A stretch of 64,000 nucleotides of DNA from Bacteroidia bacterium (GTDB lineage Bacteria; Bacteroidota; Bacteroidia; JADZBD01): positions 62,001 to 126,000 of the forward strand of contig JADZBD010000015.1 of NCBI GenBank assembly GCA_020852255.1. Reading direction: 5' to 3'. The position numbers and the translations under genes are program-made. Shown here piece by piece: positions 44,792 to 54,765 of the stretch. The notes beneath the pieces are model-generated. The model was given only the letters and a program-made list of their open reading frames with translations. It did no database searches and was not told the origin of the DNA. Position 1 is the stretch's first letter. Each line of letters opens with the position of its first letter.

Positions 44792-46045
44792 TTATTTCAC
44801 CTCAAACTCCACACGCCGGTTCTTCTGACGGCCCGACGGACTGTCATTACCTGCAATAGGATGTGTGCTTCCTAATCCAAAAGCTGATAACCGATCGGGA
44901 CTAATCCCATGTACGATCAGGTAATCGCGCACCGCGTTGGCCCTTTGACCGGAAAGCAACTGATTCGCCTCCGCACTCCCTACATTATCTGTGTGCCCTG
45001 TAACCTGAAGACTGATCCCGGGCTTGCTTTTTAAAAATACCACAAGCTGATCCAGCGAAACACTGCTTTCCGGCTTTAATACAGATTTTCCTGATTCAAA
45101 AAGAATGTTTTCGAGGGTAAACCTCAACCCCTTTACCGGTTCTTTTGGAATTCCCGTTACAGGCGGAGTGATCGTAGTGCCGTTCTTCCCTCCCACCGGT
45201 ACCACAGAGATCATGTCAAAATGAAACCGGCAATCGTAATAATAATTCACCAGATTATATTCCTTTTGTATTTCCTGCTCCCTCTGCGTTAACTCGTTTT
45301 GCTTCGCCTTCCGGTATTTCAACGTTTCAGCGTTCTGCTGCCTTAGCAACTTCCGGAAGTCCTCCTCCTGTTTCTTATTCCTCTTCTTCGAATGATAAAC
45401 AAGCTGCGATTTATACCATGCCGAAATACTATCTGTTCCTTTCTTCACCGCTTTTTTATGTTCCGCCCTAAGCACGCTCACCCTCTTATTCATCTCCGCA
45501 ATCACCTGGTTAACGGAATCTTCCTCATCAAAAAACTTCCCAATCAGCAGCAGCCTCTCCCCGCCCTTCGCCACGTAACGCCTTTCCATATAAATCCATT
45601 TTCCCCAGATCAGTGAATCCTGAAAGGGAAATCGTACATCCGGCTTCAGTTTAATGTGCATCCGTCCTTTCACATTCTGCTCCCCTGATGGAAAATGCCA
45701 GTCAATAGACTTTACTCTTCTCCAATCTACCGTCTTATTCCCGCCCGGCCGGGTGTAAAAACTCAAAATATATTCTTTCCCGGCCTGCAAGGGCTCCTTC
45801 AGCGGCACCTGTAAATACTCGCTCCCGCTGCGGTTCAGCAAACACAGAGCGTTATAATAACTGCCCTCTCTGGCATAACCTTCCACGCTGTTGCCCGCTG
45901 AATAATGATAGAAACCGCCCAGGGGTTGCGTCCAGAAGGTAACCATCCCGTTCAGGTTCTGCTCAAATCCCGGATTCGGCACCAGATTTTGACCAAAAAC
46001 AGAAAAAGCGGAAAAAATAAAAAAATATAACGGCCGGATATTCAA
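44792..46045 (-). CDS. OmpA-family peptidoglycan-binding protein
   Basis: 417 residues from TTG at 46045, which forms a TTGA overlap with the upstream amidohydrolase stop and gives a signal peptide ending SVFGQ. The N-terminal 150 residues (LVPNPGFEQ, FWTQPLGGFYHY) look like a carbohydrate-binding or jelly-roll module. A charged coiled-coil linker follows, then a C-terminal OmpA domain (about 300-417, LQVTGHTDNVGSAEANQLLSG-type core, LSAFGLGSTHPIAGN, NRRVEFEVK) that should bind peptidoglycan. Confidence 0.85.
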   Translation of the reverse strand: MNIRPLYFFIFSAFSVFGQNLVPNPGFEQNLNGMVTFWTQPLGGFYHYSAGNSVEGYAREGSYYNALCLLNRSGSEYLQVPLKEPLQAGKEYILSFYTRPGGNKTVDWRRVKSIDWHFPSGEQNVKGRMHIKLKPDVRFPFQDSLIWGKWIYMERRYVAKGGERLLLIGKFFDEEDSVNQVIAEMNKRVSVLRAEHKKAVKKGTDSISAWYKSQLVYHSKKRNKKQEEDFRKLLRQQNAETLKYRKAKQNELTQREQEIQKEYNLVNYYYDCRFHFDMISVVPVGGKNGTTITPPVTGIPKEPVKGLRFTLENILFESGKSVLKPESSVSLDQLVVFLKSKPGISLQVTGHTDNVGSAEANQLLSGQRANAVRDYLIVHGISPDRLSAFGLGSTHPIAGNDSPSGRQKNRRVEFEVK

Positions 46046-47175
46046 ATCAATCGTTTTACGGAAACCACTCCCGCAGGGTTTTCGCCTTCCATACCCGAGA
46101 TATGTATGATTCCCGGACGCTTTCCGGTTTCCAGCGTACCATACATACCCGACAAGCCCAGGAAGTCTGCCCCGTTTCGCGTTGCCCAAAGTAATAATTC
46201 AGAAAAGGGAATTTGGATACAGGACTTTTTTATAGTTATCAGCTCTTCCAGTATAGATAATCGGGTGTTACTCGCCATGCTATCCGTTCCCACCGTGACC
46301 CTCCATCCTGCCTTCCACCAGGAAGTATAATCAGGAAGCGTGTTTTCGATGAACAGATTAGCGCGCGGACAGGCGCAAAGAAAGTGCAAGGGAGGCTGGA
46401 CGGAGAACGGAGGACGAAAGACCGTATTATGAACCAGCTGTATGCCCGGCACATGAAAACAGGATTGAATATACTCCAGTGAGTTATTAAACCGGGGAAC
46501 CCAGGACAAATCCATGTTCAGCTTCAGAAAAAAATCCCATAAGCTGCCGCGGTGCCGGAAAAATTCATTCTCCGCCTCGCTTTCCTGGTGATGGATACAG
46601 CAAGGAAGGTTTTTTCCCCGGTGCCATTCAGCAATCTTTCTGAACAATTCCGGAGTTACGGTGTATGGCGCATGAGGAACAAGGGAAGCAGGCATTGTTC
46701 CAAATAACTTCACTAAAGCCAGGCCTTTGTTGTAAGCATCCTCTGTTTTAGAGGGGTGAAGATCAAGAAGCTCGATGAACGTATGATAAGCGATCGAACT
46801 TTGAGATTTCAGTTTTAAGCTATCCGCTGTATTAGAAATATCTCCGACCGCTACGATTCCATTCTTGTTCATTTCGCGGTCGGCATCCAGCATGGCTTCG
46901 CAGCGCTGCGATTCGGGAACAGCATTCCGTAACGGCATAAGCTCTGAAATGAAGCCGGCCATTCCTCTTCCCCTGTTCAGTTTACCGTGCAGGTGTGAAA
47001 GTTCGAGATGACAGTGGGCATTTACAAAGCCCGGGGAAAGAATTCCATGAAATGCATCACCCGTAACTTCGCCCCAGGTAATTTCGCGAATAGTTCCCGA
47101 AGCATCCAGGTGAAGAACGGCCGGCTCCAGTTTTCCTGTTTCCGCACGCAACACCCTATGGGAAGAAAGGATCAC
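46042..47175 (-). CDS. amidohydrolase, possibly aminofutalosine deaminase-like
   Basis: 377 residues from GTG at 47175, one base after the hflX stop. The metal motif NAHCHLELSHLHG, then PHAPYTVTPEL, IHHQESEAENEF and GTDSMASN give the His and Asp ligands of cytosine-deaminase-like amidohydrolases. The HxHLE-FS/LS pattern is like enzymes of the futalosine menaquinone route. That assignment is tentative because no other men/mqn gene is in the window (ubiX at 8261 is not specific). It is coupled to hflX upstream and ompA downstream. Confidence 0.75.
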   Translation of the reverse strand: MILSSHRVLRAETGKLEPAVLHLDASGTIREITWGEVTGDAFHGILSPGFVNAHCHLELSHLHGKLNRGRGMAGFISELMPLRNAVPESQRCEAMLDADREMNKNGIVAVGDISNTADSLKLKSQSSIAYHTFIELLDLHPSKTEDAYNKGLALVKLFGTMPASLVPHAPYTVTPELFRKIAEWHRGKNLPCCIHHQESEAENEFFRHRGSLWDFFLKLNMDLSWVPRFNNSLEYIQSCFHVPGIQLVHNTVFRPPFSVQPPLHFLCACPRANLFIENTLPDYTSWWKAGWRVTVGTDSMASNTRLSILEELITIKKSCIQIPFSELLLWATRNGADFLGLSGMYGTLETGKRPGIIHISGMEGENPAGVVSVKRLI

Positions 47176-47176
47176 C

Positions 47177-48373
47177 TTAGTATAAAAATTTGTTGTAAGG
47201 ATATCTGACCCTGTGCATCTCACTCACCATTTTGTACAGTTTATCCCTGAACCTGTCAATGTTTACCTTGCCCGCAGCAGAAATAAATATACAATGCTCT
47301 CCCATTTTACCTATCCAGGTGTCCTTGAGTTGCTCGAGAGAAATATTCCGGGGTGTTTCCGGACTCAGGTCGGAGGGGTCTTTAGGTTCATATGTAAAGG
47401 CGTCGATCTTATTGAAAACGATCAGGGTGGGTTTATCACCCGCGCCGATTTCCTTCAGTGTGGCATTTACCACATGATACTGGTCCTCGAAGTGAGGATG
47501 GGAAATATCCACCACATGCAGCAGCAGATCCGCTTCCCTCACCTCATCGAGTGTAGATTTGAATGATTCCACGAGCTGATGCGGTAACTTGCGGATGAAT
47601 CCAACAGTATCCGAAAGCAGAAAAGGCAGGTTTTCGATAACCACCTTCCGGGTGGTAGTGTCGAGTGTGGCAAACAACTTGTTCTCTGCGAACACCTGCG
47701 ATTTACTGATCAGGTTCATGAGTGTACTTTTTCCCACATTGGTATAACCCACCAGTGCCACCCTGATCATTTCGCCACGGTTCTTTCGCTGTGTGACCAT
47801 TTGCTTATCAATGGTCTTCAGCCTGTCTTTCAACAAGGCGATCTTCTCCCGGATAATAAACCGGTCGGTGGCAATCTGCTTTTCGCCCGATCCGCCCCTG
47901 GCTCCTGTACCTCCCCGCTGCCGTTCCAGGTGTGTCCACATACCCACCAGCCGGGGAAGGAGGTATTCATATTGAGCGAGCTCAACCTGTGTTTTAGCAT
48001 GCGCTGTTTGAGCGCGTTGGGAAAAAATCTCAAGTATAAGCCAGGTACGATCCAGCACCCGGCGTTCCGTTTCCTTTTCTATGTTCCTGACCTGGGAGGG
48101 AGAAAGCTCGTCGTCGAATATAAAAAGCTGAATGTTGTTATCTTCAGCATATCTCTTCAGTTCCTGCAACTTCCCCGATCCTACAAAGGTGCGAACGTCC
48201 GGTTTTCCCAGTTTCTGAGAAAACCGTTTGACCGGAATTATTCCTGCGGTCTCCGCCAAAAAAGAAAGCTCATCAAGATACTCCTGAAGCAATTTCTCAT
48301 CCTGTTGCTGGTTAACCAGTCCGATAAGAATCGCCCTCTCAAATCCTGACTTTTCCTGCTTTCTTTCTAACAT
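47177..48373 (-). CDS. hflX: ribosome-associated GTPase HflX
   Basis: 398 residues. HflX splits stalled or inactive ribosomes. The N-terminal HflX domain (VGSGKLQEL, FDDELSPSQVRNIE, RTWLILEIFSQRAQT) is followed by the GTPase domain: VGYTNVGKSTLMN (P-loop), DTTTRK, LSDTVGFIRKLPHQ and NKID. The gene starts a leftward run hflX-amidohydrolase-OmpA and lies 13 bases after the cytochrome gene. Confidence 0.95.
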   Translation of the reverse strand: MLERKQEKSGFERAILIGLVNQQQDEKLLQEYLDELSFLAETAGIIPVKRFSQKLGKPDVRTFVGSGKLQELKRYAEDNNIQLFIFDDELSPSQVRNIEKETERRVLDRTWLILEIFSQRAQTAHAKTQVELAQYEYLLPRLVGMWTHLERQRGGTGARGGSGEKQIATDRFIIREKIALLKDRLKTIDKQMVTQRKNRGEMIRVALVGYTNVGKSTLMNLISKSQVFAENKLFATLDTTTRKVVIENLPFLLSDTVGFIRKLPHQLVESFKSTLDEVREADLLLHVVDISHPHFEDQYHVVNATLKEIGAGDKPTLIVFNKIDAFTYEPKDPSDLSPETPRNISLEQLKDTWIGKMGEHCIFISAAGKVNIDRFRDKLYKMVSEMHRVRYPYNKFLY

Positions 48374-48386
48374 CTGAATAGCTGAC

Positions 48387-48983
48387 CTACTTTTTCAAGG
48401 TCTGTACATACTTCGCCACGGCATCTACTTGTTCATGGGTCATTTGATCCATGAAAGCCGGCATTGTTCCTTTCCCTTCCATAATAATTACCCGGGCCTG
48501 GTTGAAGTCCATGGGAGAAAGTGAGAGATCGGGTGAATTCATTAACATGGCCTTTCCATCATCACCATGACAAACAGAACACTTTGCCTTGTAAACCTCC
48601 ACTCCGTTCGAAGAGGCGGTATCCTTTCCCTTCTCCCGTTTTGCTTTTCCCATTTCCGCCATTCCATATGCTCCGATGATCAGCAGGAGGGAGATGGCGG
48701 CAAGCAATTTCTTTTTCTTTTTGAATCCAACAATGGCCATAGGGATGGAAGCGAACACCATGCCCAGTTTAATGATCATAAGAGTATTTATTTCCGGCAA
48801 TTCAATGAGCATATATCCGCCGGTACCCAGAAAGGCGAGGCTGATCACCATTTCCACAATACGTGTAGCGCGTGTATATTTTTCGAGCGCCGGGGAATTG
48901 GCCAGCAGCATTCCGGTTTTCACCAGGTAATGAAGCAGAAACAGGATAACTGAAACAAGGTGGACGTAATAAACGATTTTCAT
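48387..48983 (-). CDS. membrane-anchored c-type cytochrome
   Basis: 198 residues from the ATG at 48983 (MKIVYYVHLVSVILF). About four transmembrane helices occupy 1-115. A C-terminal cytochrome c domain has the heme motif CSVCH and a methionine ligand region (GTMPAFMDQMTHEQVDAV). It is probably exported to the periplasmic face and passes electrons. No oxidase gene is adjacent. It runs just upstream of hflX on the same strand. Confidence 0.85.
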   Translation of the reverse strand: MKIVYYVHLVSVILFLLHYLVKTGMLLANSPALEKYTRATRIVEMVISLAFLGTGGYMLIELPEINTLMIIKLGMVFASIPMAIVGFKKKKKLLAAISLLLIIGAYGMAEMGKAKREKGKDTASSNGVEVYKAKCSVCHGDDGKAMLMNSPDLSLSPMDFNQARVIIMEGKGTMPAFMDQMTHEQVDAVAKYVQTLKK

Positions 48984-49092
48984 AGCGTCAGGGTTTTGGG
49001 ACAAAATTACTATAAAAAAATCAATCCATTTGCCTGCTTTTCAATTCATTAGCCACTCATACCAGAATAGCCCGGAAGCGGCGTAAAAAACA

Positions 49093-49100
49093 TACATTTA
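49093..49100 (+). promoter_or_regulatory. -7-like box before the 1022-aa amidohydrolase
   Basis: TACATTTA differs from TAnnTTTG at one base and lies 19 bases before the ATG, in the short divergent region with the cytochrome gene. Confidence 0.3.
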
Positions 49101-49119
49101 TACCCCTAGCTGAAAGCCC

Positions 49120-52100
49120 ATGAGAACCTGCTTCCTTGCCCTGTTCATTTTCATTTCCGGTTCCGTTTCGTTGTGCCAGTCGCCCACGCATCCGGTGAAC
49201 GGAACAGCCAATCAGAATCACACTGCGTACGCATTCACAAATGCCCTCATCTGGGTTGATCCTATGAATGTAATTACCGGCGGCACGCTGTTGATCCGCG
49301 ACGGAAAGATTGTGGAGGTAGGAACGAAAGTAACCATCCCTTCCGGAACGGTGGTGTATGATTTAAAAGGCAAAAGTATCTATCCTTCCCTGATTGATCC
49401 ATTTACAACCTACGGGATGCCGGAAGTAAAACGTGAACCCTGGAGTCCGAATCCGCAGATGGACACAAAAACAAAAGGGGCGCACAACTGGAACCAGGCG
49501 ATCAAACCGGAACTGAACGCGGCAGACTTTTTTGTGGCCGATCAGAAATTTGCAGATGAGATGCGCCGGTTAGGTTTCGGCACGGTGCAAACGATTCCGC
49601 GCGACGGCATAGCCCGCGGTACAGGTGCGTGCGTGATTCTGGGAACCGGGAAGGAGAATGAGTTGATTATTTCCGGCCGTTCGTCGCAGAATTTTTCCTT
49701 TGAAAAAGGTTCCTCTTCCCAGGAATATCCAGGGTCGCTGATGGGATCCATTGCCCTGCTTCGCCAGACTTATCTTGACGCACTCTGGTATAAGGAGAAT
49801 AAGGGGACTGTTGAATTCAATCTTTCGCTGGATGCCTGGAACAGCAACATGACACTGCCTCAGATCTTCGAAACACGGGATAAACTATCCGTTCTCCGCG
49901 CCGACAAAGTAGGCGACGAGTTTAAAGTTCAGTTTATTTTCAAGGGAAGCGGGAACGAATACCAGCGTATTGACGAGGTTAAGGCTACAAACGGCAAGTT
50001 TATTCTTCCCCTGAATTTTCCGCTGCCATACGATGTGGAAGATCCGTACGATGCGTTGCTGGTTTCGCTTGAGGATATGAAACACTGGGAAATGGCTCCG
50101 CTCAATCCCTCCGCCTGCGAACAGCGATTCATCACTTTTGCATTTACTACCGCTGACCTGAAAGACAAAAAGGAATTTTGGAAAAATCTGCGTAAGGCCA
50201 TTGCCTACGGGCTCAGTGAGCGCACTGCGCTGAAGGCTCTTACGGTGAATGCGGCTGAAATGCTGGGAATTTCTGATCTGGTAGGAACCCTCCGGCCGGG
50301 GATGCTTGCTAATTTTATCATTACTTCAGGGAATCTATTCGACGAAAAAAATATCATTTATGAAAACTGGGTGAAAGGAGTCCCCTACACGATTCAGGAT
50401 CCGCACTTCACTGATTTGCGGGGAAATTATGAACTCTCCGTGAACAACAAAGTTCTCAAACTGAAAATAAGCGGTGAACCGGATAAACCCAAAGGGAGCA
50501 TCATACAGTCCGACTCGGTTAAGATTCCGGTAACATTCCTGGTGAATGATCAGCTTCTGACCATCACCTTCGACCATAACGGCTGGTACCGGCTGGGCGG
50601 CTCCATGAATGCAGACGGCACTGTATGGCAGGGCAAGGGGCAGCTCTTCGACGGAAGCTGGGTAGAATGGGTATGCAAACGAACCTCCGGCGAAGAGGAG
50701 AAAAAACCACAGGATAAGAAAGGACAAGAACTAAAGATCTATCCCACATTGGATGATGTGATCTATCCTTTCAATGCCTACGGCGTTACAAAAAAAGACA
50801 GTTCTGCTTACCAGAAGTGGAGAAACCGCTGGGGTGCTATACTCATCAAAAATGTAACGGTTTGGACCAATGAACCGGATGGGATACTAAAGAACAAAGA
50901 TGTGCTGATTGTGGAGGGGAAAATTGTGCGGATCGGCGAAAATCTTGGTGTTCCTGCTACTGTAAAAGCCATTGTTATTGACGGAACCGGTAAGCACCTC
51001 AGCCCGGGAATCATTGACGAACATTCCCACATCGGCATCAGTGGCGGGGTGAACGAAGGAACACAAAGCAGCAGCGCGGAAGTGAAGATCGGTGACGTTA
51101 TCAACTGTGAGGATATTAATATCTACCGTCAGCTTTCCGGGGGCGTTGTGGCCTGCCAGCTGCTGCACGGCTCAGCCAATCCCGTAGGTGGACAAAGCGG
51201 ATTGATTAAACTTAAATGGGGCACCTCACCGGAAGAAATGAAAATAAAATGGGCCGACGGGTTCATCAAATTTGCTCTGGGAGAAAATGTAAAACAGAGC
51301 AACTGGGGCGACAATAGCACCATCCGCTTCCCCCAATCCAGAATGGGTGTAGAACAGGTTTATTTTGATCTGTTCATCCGGGCCAAGGAATATGAAAAAC
51401 GGATGGCAGAATGGAATAAAATGGATGCAAAAACAAAAAGCAAATCTACCCCTCCCCGACGGGATCTTGAACTGGAAACCATAGCGGAGATTATGAACAA
51501 ACGCCGCTTTATTTCCTGTCATTCCTATGTGCAGAGCGAGATCAATATGCTGATGAAAGTCGGTGACTCTATGGGATTCACGGTAAACACCTTTACCCAT
51601 ATACTGGAAGGATATAAACTGGCGGACAAAATGAAATTACACGGGGCAGGCGCTTCCTCCTTCTCAGACTGGTGGGCATACAAAATGGAGGTAAAAGATG
51701 CTATTCCGTACAATGGCGCCATTCTCTGGAGAAACGGAGTAGTAACCGCATTCAATTCTGATGACGCGGAAATGGGTCGCCGGCTGAACCAGGAGGCAGG
51801 CAAAGCGGTTAAATACGGCAATGTTCCGAAAGAAGACGCACTCAAGTTTGTGACACTGAATCCGGCCATACTTCTGCACCTCGATAAGAAGATGGGTTCT
51901 ATCAAACCAGGCAAAGACGGCGACGTGGTGTTGTGGACCGCCGAACCTCTTTCCATCTATGCAAAAGTGGATAAGACGATTATAGAGGGTACGATTTACT
52001 ACGACGCCGAAATGGACAAATTGCTAAGGGAAGAAATACAGAAAGAACGCGCCCGCCTGATACGTAAGATGCTGGACGAAAAGAATGGTGGAGAAAAAAC

Positions 52101-52188
52101 ACAGAAACCGGTAAAGAAAGAACAGAAACTGTATCACTGCGACGATGTGGAAGAGTATGGAGCGGAAGAGGAAACAGTAGGTCAGTAA
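49120..52188 (+). CDS. tandem amidohydrolase-family protein (two domains)
   Basis: 1022 residues with a signal peptide (ending SLCQ). It has two amidohydrolase-like halves. In the first (about 35-430) the place of HxH reads IDPFTTYG (92-99), so the metal site is lost. A middle beta region (430-560) follows. The second half (about 575-1000) keeps HSHIG near 633-636, FISCHSYVQ, TFTHILEGYK and NSDDAEMG, so it should be a metal hydrolase. The next gene (52211) has the same family with a degenerate site. Together they look like a paired envelope enzyme system of unknown substrate (dipeptidase or imidazolonepropionase-like). Confidence 0.8.
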   Translation: MRTCFLALFIFISGSVSLCQSPTHPVNGTANQNHTAYAFTNALIWVDPMNVITGGTLLIRDGKIVEVGTKVTIPSGTVVYDLKGKSIYPSLIDPFTTYGMPEVKREPWSPNPQMDTKTKGAHNWNQAIKPELNAADFFVADQKFADEMRRLGFGTVQTIPRDGIARGTGACVILGTGKENELIISGRSSQNFSFEKGSSSQEYPGSLMGSIALLRQTYLDALWYKENKGTVEFNLSLDAWNSNMTLPQIFETRDKLSVLRADKVGDEFKVQFIFKGSGNEYQRIDEVKATNGKFILPLNFPLPYDVEDPYDALLVSLEDMKHWEMAPLNPSACEQRFITFAFTTADLKDKKEFWKNLRKAIAYGLSERTALKALTVNAAEMLGISDLVGTLRPGMLANFIITSGNLFDEKNIIYENWVKGVPYTIQDPHFTDLRGNYELSVNNKVLKLKISGEPDKPKGSIIQSDSVKIPVTFLVNDQLLTITFDHNGWYRLGGSMNADGTVWQGKGQLFDGSWVEWVCKRTSGEEEKKPQDKKGQELKIYPTLDDVIYPFNAYGVTKKDSSAYQKWRNRWGAILIKNVTVWTNEPDGILKNKDVLIVEGKIVRIGENLGVPATVKAIVIDGTGKHLSPGIIDEHSHIGISGGVNEGTQSSSAEVKIGDVINCEDINIYRQLSGGVVACQLLHGSANPVGGQSGLIKLKWGTSPEEMKIKWADGFIKFALGENVKQSNWGDNSTIRFPQSRMGVEQVYFDLFIRAKEYEKRMAEWNKMDAKTKSKSTPPRRDLELETIAEIMNKRRFISCHSYVQSEINMLMKVGDSMGFTVNTFTHILEGYKLADKMKLHGAGASSFSDWWAYKMEVKDAIPYNGAILWRNGVVTAFNSDDAEMGRRLNQEAGKAVKYGNVPKEDALKFVTLNPAILLHLDKKMGSIKPGKDGDVVLWTAEPLSIYAKVDKTIIEGTIYYDAEMDKLLREEIQKERARLIRKMLDEKNGGEKTQKPVKKEQKLYHCDDVEEYGAEEETVGQ

Positions 52189-52210
52189 TAAGACTTAAAG
52201 ATCATTTGAT

Positions 52211-53500
52211 ATGAAAAAAACTGTTTTACTTCTTGTGTTCGGGTGGGTACTAAGTGCGAATGCACAAACACCCACTCCGGCACCGCCACAAAAAAAGAGC
52301 ATTATTCTCATGGGGGGATATGCGCACATCGGGAACGGACAAGTAATAGAGAACTCAGCCATTGGGTTCCGGAACGGAAAACTGGATCTGGTAGGAGATG
52401 CCACCACAATCAAGATTGATCTCCGAAGTTACGATACCGTGATCAACCTGCAGGGAAAACATGTATATCCCGGTTTCATACTTGCCAATAATACCATCGG
52501 ACTCAGCGAGATCGGCGCCGTACGTTCCACCAACGATATTGCCGATGTTGGCAGTATGGTTCCCCACGTTCGAAGCCTGATCGCTTACAATACGGATTCG
52601 AAGATTATTCCCACCGTTCGCACCAACGGTGTTCTCCTTGCGCAGGTTTGTCCGCGCGGAAATGTTCTGAGCGGCACTTCTTCCGTTTTTAAACTTGACG
52701 GCTGGAACTGGGAAGATGCAGTACTAAAGGCCGATGAGGGAGTGCACCTCAACTGGCCTTCCATTTTTCGCAGAGCATGGTGGGAAGGTACCGTTGAGAA
52801 AAACAAAGACTATGATAAAAACAAGGAGAACATAGAACGCTTTTTTGCTGACGCACGAGCCTACAGCGAAGGGCCGGTAACAGAAAAAAATATCCGCTTC
52901 GAAGCCATGCGCGGCCTGTTCACCGGCAGCCAGACTCTCTATATCCACGCGAATTATATAAAAGAACTGGTAGAAGCGATTTATTTTTCAAAAAAGGCCG
53001 GTGTAAAGCGCATGGTTATCGTGGGAGGTAAAGATTCCTGGATGGTCACCGACCTGCTCAAAGAAAATAATGTGGCAGTGATGCTTAACAGGGTGCATGA
53101 TCTTCCCGACCGGCCGGAAGATGATGTGGATCTTCCGTATAAAACGCCTTCCCTGCTGCGGAAAGCAGGTGTACTCTTCTGCATACAGGTAGAAGGTGAT
53201 ATGGAACAGATTCAGGGCAGGAACCTTCCCTTTAATGCCGGTACAGCGGTAGCGCACGGGCTCACCTACGAAGAGGGTGTAATGGCCATTTCTCTCAATG
53301 TAGCTATCATGCTGGGTATTGATCACCGTACCGGCTCACTGGAGACCGGGAAGGATGCCACGCTGTTTGTTTCAACCGGTGACGCGCTGGACGTTCTCAC
53401 AAATAATGTGACGCTTGCCTTCATTGAAGGGCGAAACATAGATCTGGATAACGAACAGAAATTCCTGTACAATCAGTACATGAAAAAATACGGGAAGTAA
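52211..53500 (+). CDS. amidohydrolase-family protein with degenerate metal site
   Basis: 429 residues with a signal peptide (ending ANAQ). At the position of HxH the sequence is FILANNTIG (89-97). The later motifs TNGVLLAQVCPRGNVLSG, LDGWNWEDA, and the C-terminal amidohydrolase closure (MLGIDHRTGSLETGKDATLFV) fit the family. Such a protein could be a structural partner for the active half of the upstream gene. It follows that gene by 22 bases. Confidence 0.8.
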   Translation: MKKTVLLLVFGWVLSANAQTPTPAPPQKKSIILMGGYAHIGNGQVIENSAIGFRNGKLDLVGDATTIKIDLRSYDTVINLQGKHVYPGFILANNTIGLSEIGAVRSTNDIADVGSMVPHVRSLIAYNTDSKIIPTVRTNGVLLAQVCPRGNVLSGTSSVFKLDGWNWEDAVLKADEGVHLNWPSIFRRAWWEGTVEKNKDYDKNKENIERFFADARAYSEGPVTEKNIRFEAMRGLFTGSQTLYIHANYIKELVEAIYFSKKAGVKRMVIVGGKDSWMVTDLLKENNVAVMLNRVHDLPDRPEDDVDLPYKTPSLLRKAGVLFCIQVEGDMEQIQGRNLPFNAGTAVAHGLTYEEGVMAISLNVAIMLGIDHRTGSLETGKDATLFVSTGDALDVLTNNVTLAFIEGRNIDLDNEQKFLYNQYMKKYGK

Positions 53501-53884
53501 TCAGTTATTCTTTGCCCCCTCCTCTATCCATTGAAACACAAGATCAATTTCCGCCTGGGTCAGTGGGTTTCCCGGAGGCATGGCGGGAAGCTGCGTACCT
53601 GCGAGCCGCATATGCAGCACGCTGGCAGAGGGCGTAACAGTGTCTACATAAGGTGCATTGAGTCCGGTGGTCATCAGTTCATACCAGGAACAGCAGGATT
53701 TAAGATTCAGTGCGAAGTGGGTCTCATCATGGCAGGAAATACAATTGGCATTCCAGATCGGCTGGATGTCGTTGGTATAACTTACCCCGTGGGAATGATT
53801 GTGAAGACTGATCGGTCCCTGATCTTTACGGCAGGAAGTTGCAATAAAAGTTAGAAAACCCAGTAAAAGGAAAATCTTTCTCAT
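53501..53884 (-). CDS. small c-type cytochrome-like lipoprotein
   Basis: 127 residues with a lipobox (FIATSC, about residue 18). The motif CISCHDETHFAL gives a CxxCH heme site, and LAGTQLPAMPPGNPLT supplies a likely Met ligand. This is the c-type cytochrome family commonly seen with hypothetical Bacteroidota oxidase operons. It is convergent with the amidohydrolase and leads into the barrel gene of the redox cluster. Confidence 0.75.
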   Translation of the reverse strand: MRKIFLLLGFLTFIATSCRKDQGPISLHNHSHGVSYTNDIQPIWNANCISCHDETHFALNLKSCCSWYELMTTGLNAPYVDTVTPSASVLHMRLAGTQLPAMPPGNPLTQAEIDLVFQWIEEGAKNN

Positions 53885-53886
53885 CG

Positions 53887-54765
53887 CTATTCGTCTTTTT
53901 GAATCCAGGTGGTGCGTTTAATATTAAAACCGAGGGTAAACTTCCCCTTCAGATAGTCCAGGTTATCAATGGTGTACAAGTCCTGTTCCAGTAACTCCGA
54001 TGAAGAGGAAATCACGATCTGGAAAACGTGACCAGCCGTACCGAATTCCCATCCCAGTGAAAGCGGATAAGCATCATTCGACGGCTGCCGGTTGGCCGTC
54101 CAGGTGTATTCAAAAAGAATGGCTGCATTCTCCTTGTATCGGAATACCCCGCCCAATCCTGCATAAATAGTATGATTATCCACTCCGGGTTCCGAAAGAT
54201 TGCGGTAAACCATACCCGTTACCAGTTGCAGGGAAAGTTTCTCACTCATTTTTCTTGCAACGATCAACTGCGTGTTATACAGGAAACGATGAGGAAATTC
54301 ATACTTAAAGGGAGTTACGGAATCCGCATAGTACGCCTCTTCCGGAACTTTAGGAAACTTTCCGGTACGGATAGCGGTATTGAAGTATGCAGCGAGAGAT
54401 ACCGGTCGCTTTCCATCTTCCGTTTGCTGAAGTAATACATACTTTACTTCAACATCAACGGTTTTTCCGTACTTGGTACGCCCCGCCCCCACGCTAAGCC
54501 GGGAATTAATGGGAAGGCCGAATCCAAACCGAATGTTTGCCGGCAGATCCAGTCCGAAGAATTGCTGCCAGGCACTGCTATCGAATCCGATTCCCCCGAA
54601 GCGGTGTTTAATTGTAAAATCAAAACTGCGGGGAGATACTCCTTCTGTTGTCTGAAGATTGATCAGGGTATTTCCTCTAAACGTTCCGAACACCGGCTCG
54701 GAGGACTGTGACGATGCGGCGAATGCGGCTAAGCAGAAGGAGATGTTTAAAAAAACTTTTTTCAT
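53887..54765 (-). CDS. outer-membrane beta-barrel protein, DUF5777-like
   Basis: 292 residues from the ATG at 54765 (MKKVFLNISFCLAAFAASSQ), which overlaps the next gene's stop as ATGA. It has a signal peptide and about 14 amphipathic strands (SFDFTIKHRFGGIGF, RFGFGLPINSRLSVGAGRTKYG, GGVFRYKENAAILFEYTWTA). The sequence resembles the DUF5777 barrels that sit beside cytochrome and YceI-type genes in Bacteroidota. A role in electron export or in an envelope redox system is inferred from its neighbours. Confidence 0.7.
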   Translation of the reverse strand: MKKVFLNISFCLAAFAASSQSSEPVFGTFRGNTLINLQTTEGVSPRSFDFTIKHRFGGIGFDSSAWQQFFGLDLPANIRFGFGLPINSRLSVGAGRTKYGKTVDVEVKYVLLQQTEDGKRPVSLAAYFNTAIRTGKFPKVPEEAYYADSVTPFKYEFPHRFLYNTQLIVARKMSEKLSLQLVTGMVYRNLSEPGVDNHTIYAGLGGVFRYKENAAILFEYTWTANRQPSNDAYPLSLGWEFGTAGHVFQIVISSSSELLEQDLYTIDNLDYLKGKFTLGFNIKRTTWIQKDE

